NCBI RefSeq assembly: GCF_003837865.1
Contig: NZ_RQIS01000008.1
Coordinates: forward strand, 186,001 to 250,000
Source: Paraburkholderia dinghuensis
Lineage (GTDB): Bacteria > Pseudomonadota > Gammaproteobacteria > Burkholderiales > Burkholderiaceae
DNA: 64,000 nucleotides
Reading direction: 5' to 3'
Below, in pieces: positions 62,009 through 64,000 of this stretch. Both the position numbers and the translations under genes were made by a program. The notes beneath the pieces were generated by a model, which worked only from the letters and a program-made list of their open reading frames with translations, was not told where the DNA came from and made no database searches. Within the stretch, counting starts at the first letter, position 1. The number at the start of each line of letters is the position of its first letter.

Positions 62009-63004
62009 TCAGCCACCGCGCGCGGCACTCGCGCGATCGGCAAGTTCATTCCACAGATGCATCGCGGCATAGGCGCGCCACGGCTGCCACGCGTCGCTGC
62101 GCGCGCGCTGCTGTGCCGGGCGTAAGAGCGCGGGGTCGCGCGCGGTGATCGCCTGCATCAGCACGAGATCGGTCGCGGGCCATGCGTTCTGGTCGCGCCA
62201 CGCGCGCATCGCGACATATTCGACGGTCCACGGACCGATCCCCGGCAGCGCGAGCAGCGAAGCGCGCATGGCGTCGAGATCGCAGGCGGTATCCGCGGAA
62301 GCAGGACGGTCGCCGTGACTGTGGCGTTCTATCGCGACTGTGCCGCTCACCACCGCATCGGCGAAGCCCTGCAGCGCGGCGACGCGCTTGCCCGGCATGC
62401 CGATGCCGGCGAGGTCCGCGGCGGCAAGTGCGGCAGGCGTCGGAAAGCGCCAGGCAGTGTGCTCGTGCGGATGTGATTCGATGCGCTGGCCGACGCGCTG
62501 CACGAGGCGGCCGATGATCGTCGTCGCCGCTTTGACGCTGACCTGCTGGCCGACGATCGCGCGCACCACCAGCTCGAAGCCCGACCACGCGCCGGGAACG
62601 CGCAAACCGGGCGCGGCGGCCACGAGCGGCGCGAGCCACGGATCGTCGGCGAAATGCGCCGCGATGGCCGCCGGGTCCGCCTGCGTATCGAACATGCGGG
62701 CGAGCGGGGCGGCGAGGGCGGCCGCGTGCGCGCTCACCGGGCCGTCGATCTGCACGACGAGGCAGCGCTTGCGCACATGGCGGCGGACGGTGAGGGTGCC
62801 GCTTACGTCGCGGAAGTCGATGGCGCGCCGCCAGGCGCCGTCCTCGACGATCTCGACGCCCGGCGTTGCGCGGCCCGCGAAGAAGCGCAGCACGCGCGGC
62901 CAGTCGTACGGGGCGCGAAACGGTAACTCAAGCGTGGCGCTGCCGGTTGGCGCGGGCGCCTCGATCTGCGGATGAGGTTTCGATTCCGGCAACGTGGTGC
63001 TCAA
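62009..63004 (-). CDS. alkA: DNA-3-methyladenine glycosylase II (AlkA)
   Basis: A 331-aa base-excision glycosylase that removes alkylated purines. The N-terminal AlkA domain covers about 1-125; the HhH-GPD domain follows with VRAIVGQQVSVKAATTI near 165 and LLALPGIGPWTVEYVAMRA near 248, containing the hairpin, then the catalytic aspartate in WPATDLVLM. Its ATG overlaps the stop of ada by four bases (63001-63004), so the two adaptive-response genes are co-expressed. The N-terminal Pro/Ala-rich 20 residues are probably disordered. Confidence 0.95.
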   Translation of the reverse strand: MSTTLPESKPHPQIEAPAPTGSATLELPFRAPYDWPRVLRFFAGRATPGVEIVEDGAWRRAIDFRDVSGTLTVRRHVRKRCLVVQIDGPVSAHAAALAAPLARMFDTQADPAAIAAHFADDPWLAPLVAAAPGLRVPGAWSGFELVVRAIVGQQVSVKAATTIIGRLVQRVGQRIESHPHEHTAWRFPTPAALAAADLAGIGMPGKRVAALQGFADAVVSGTVAIERHSHGDRPASADTACDLDAMRASLLALPGIGPWTVEYVAMRAWRDQNAWPATDLVLMQAITARDPALLRPAQQRARSDAWQPWRAYAAMHLWNELADRASAARGG

Positions 63005-64000
63005 GTTGCCGTCTCCGGCCGGGTCACGCGGACGTCAGCGTCGTTCCTGCGACGAGGCGCCGCGCCGGGCGCGTTCGCAGCGTGGCCTTTCGCTTCGGCA
63101 TCGAGGAGCGCAGCCTTGCGCTCGAGCCCCCAACGGTAGCCCGCGAGCGAGCCGCTTTTCTGCACGACGCGGTGGCACGGAATCGCAAGCGCCACGGGAT
63201 TCGACGCGCACGCGCTCGCCACGGCCCGCACAGCGCGCGGCGCGCCGAGCGTTTCGGCGATCTGCGTGTAGCTGCGGGTCTCGCCATAAGGAATCCGCTG
63301 CAGCGCCTCCCAGACACGCTGCTGGAACGCCGTCGGCGCAATGTCGAGTGGCAGGTCGAAACGCTCGCGCCGGCCGTGCAGATAGGCGTCGATCTGCGCG
63401 ATGAACGGCGCAACCGCGCAGCTGTCTTCGACGCGGTCGGCATTCGCGAAATCGGCGTGAAGGAAGGCGGCGAGGGACGCTTCATCGTCGCCGAATGCGA
63501 TCCGGCAGATGCCTTTGTCCGTGGCTGCGACAAGGACGAGGCCGAGCGGCGTCGGCGCGGTGCCGTAGCGGATCGTCAGGCCTGCGCCCTTGCGGCGATA
63601 CGCGGACGGGGCCATGCCCAGCTCCGCCGGCACGCTTTCATAGAGCCGTGACGACGAGCCAAAGCCCGCATCGACGCTCGCTCGCGTCACGCCCGCGCCC
63701 TGCGTGAGCGCGTCGCGCAGTACGGCGCCACGGCGCGCTGCCTGATACTGGCGCGGCGAGACACCGAGCACGCGCTTGAACAGGCGTTGCAGGTGGAACG
63801 GGCTCAGATGCACGGCGTCGCTCAGTTCGGCGAGCGTCAGGCGTGCCTGCGGATCGGCGTCTAGCGCCGCGCATGCACGGCGCACGATTTCGAGTTCGCG
63901 CGGCAAGCCCCCTGGGCGGCAGCGCTTGCATTCGCGGAAACCTGCGGCGCGGGCGGCGTCGGCGTCATCGAAGAACGCGACGTTTTCGCGGCGCGGCAGC
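63001..64000 (-). CDS. ada: Ada, methylphosphotriester/O6-methylguanine repair and regulator (5' truncated by window)
   Basis: The visible 333 codons hold most of Ada; the true start lies past 64000. From the edge the frame reads RRENVAFFDDADAARAAGF, then CKRC, which is the end of the N-terminal zinc domain with two of its metal ligands. An AraC-type helix-turn-helix follows (HLSPFHLQRLFKRVLGVSPRQY region), then the C-terminal methyltransferase with the acceptor cysteine in AIPCHRVVQKSGSLAGYRWG. Self-methylated Ada activates ada-alkA. Reading from the internal TTG near 63906 as a start would wrongly drop the zinc domain. Confidence 0.95.
   Translation of the reverse strand, partial: LPRRENVAFFDDADAARAAGFRECKRCRPGGLPRELEIVRRACAALDADPQARLTLAELSDAVHLSPFHLQRLFKRVLGVSPRQYQAARRGAVLRDALTQGAGVTRASVDAGFGSSSRLYESVPAELGMAPSAYRRKGAGLTIRYGTAPTPLGLVLVAATDKGICRIAFGDDEASLAAFLHADFANADRVEDSCAVAPFIAQIDAYLHGRRERFDLPLDIAPTAFQQRVWEALQRIPYGETRSYTQIAETLGAPRAVRAVASACASNPVALAIPCHRVVQKSGSLAGYRWGLERKAALLDAEAKGHAANAPGAAPRRRNDADVRVTRPETAT

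Overview
The window reads as about 64 kb of the main chromosome of a Burkholderia-like betaproteobacterium (Burkholderia, Paraburkholderia, Caballeronia or a close relative). The G+C content is high. The gene order mnmG-rsmG-parA-parB then atpI-atpB-atpE, the gspDEF / inverted gspC / gspGHIJKLMN cluster, several liv-type ABC operons, a DUF3717 protein and adjacent ada-alkA all fit that group. The assignment rests on gene content and order, not on a database search. I saw no tRNA, rRNA, CRISPR array, insertion sequence or prophage.

Layout. 1-7.9 kb: ATP synthase start (atpI-atpB-atpE, all minus), an anion-transporter-like gene, the chromosome partition genes parA-parB, rsmG and mnmG, plus two perfect 16-bp parS sites (one inside mnmG, one upstream of it). 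7.9-19.8 kb: two complete branched-chain-amino-acid-type ABC systems; the first has a LivM-LivG fusion and two tandem binding proteins. 20.2-24.7 kb: a GMC alcohol dehydrogenase and mmsA, separated by three tandem stem-loop repeats, with a divergent LysR regulator. 24.9-33 kb: mixed genes (CYTH, Lrp/AsnC, phhB, DUF3717, a two-component system, a SET-domain protein, an old-yellow-enzyme homologue, a glutamine amidotransferase, a MarR-like regulator). 33-39.7 kb: ybdK, a CPA2 antiporter, mnmC and hup, with two gene-free stretches carrying DnaA boxes. 39.8-41.6 kb: a CobW-type GTPase and a small lytic transglycosylase. 42.2-53.9 kb: the type II secretion system. 54-58.6 kb: multidrug efflux (outer-membrane factor, MarR regulator, DHA2 MFS pump). 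58.7-64 kb: two lipoproteins, gshA, alkA and the 5'-truncated ada.

The best whole-window inference is that the chromosome's replication origin lies near 36.7-36.9 kb. Two perfect DnaA boxes and one near match sit beside an AT-rich inverted repeat. Most genes to the left point left, the long gsp operon to the right points right, a small hand count of G/C skew changes sign across the spot, and parAB/parS lie about 30 kb away. dnaA itself is not in the window.

Most of the window is housekeeping or well-known accessory function, and I do not see a convincing entirely new system. The points most worth a second look are the oriC candidate, an apparent frameshift in a G-run that separates the gspH start codon from its prepilin signal, the tandem stem-loops with a compensatory base-pair change directly in front of the GMC gene, a LivF with arginine in place of the Walker A lysine, a bacterial SET protein with a lysine-rich tail, and an efflux locus with no membrane-fusion subunit.
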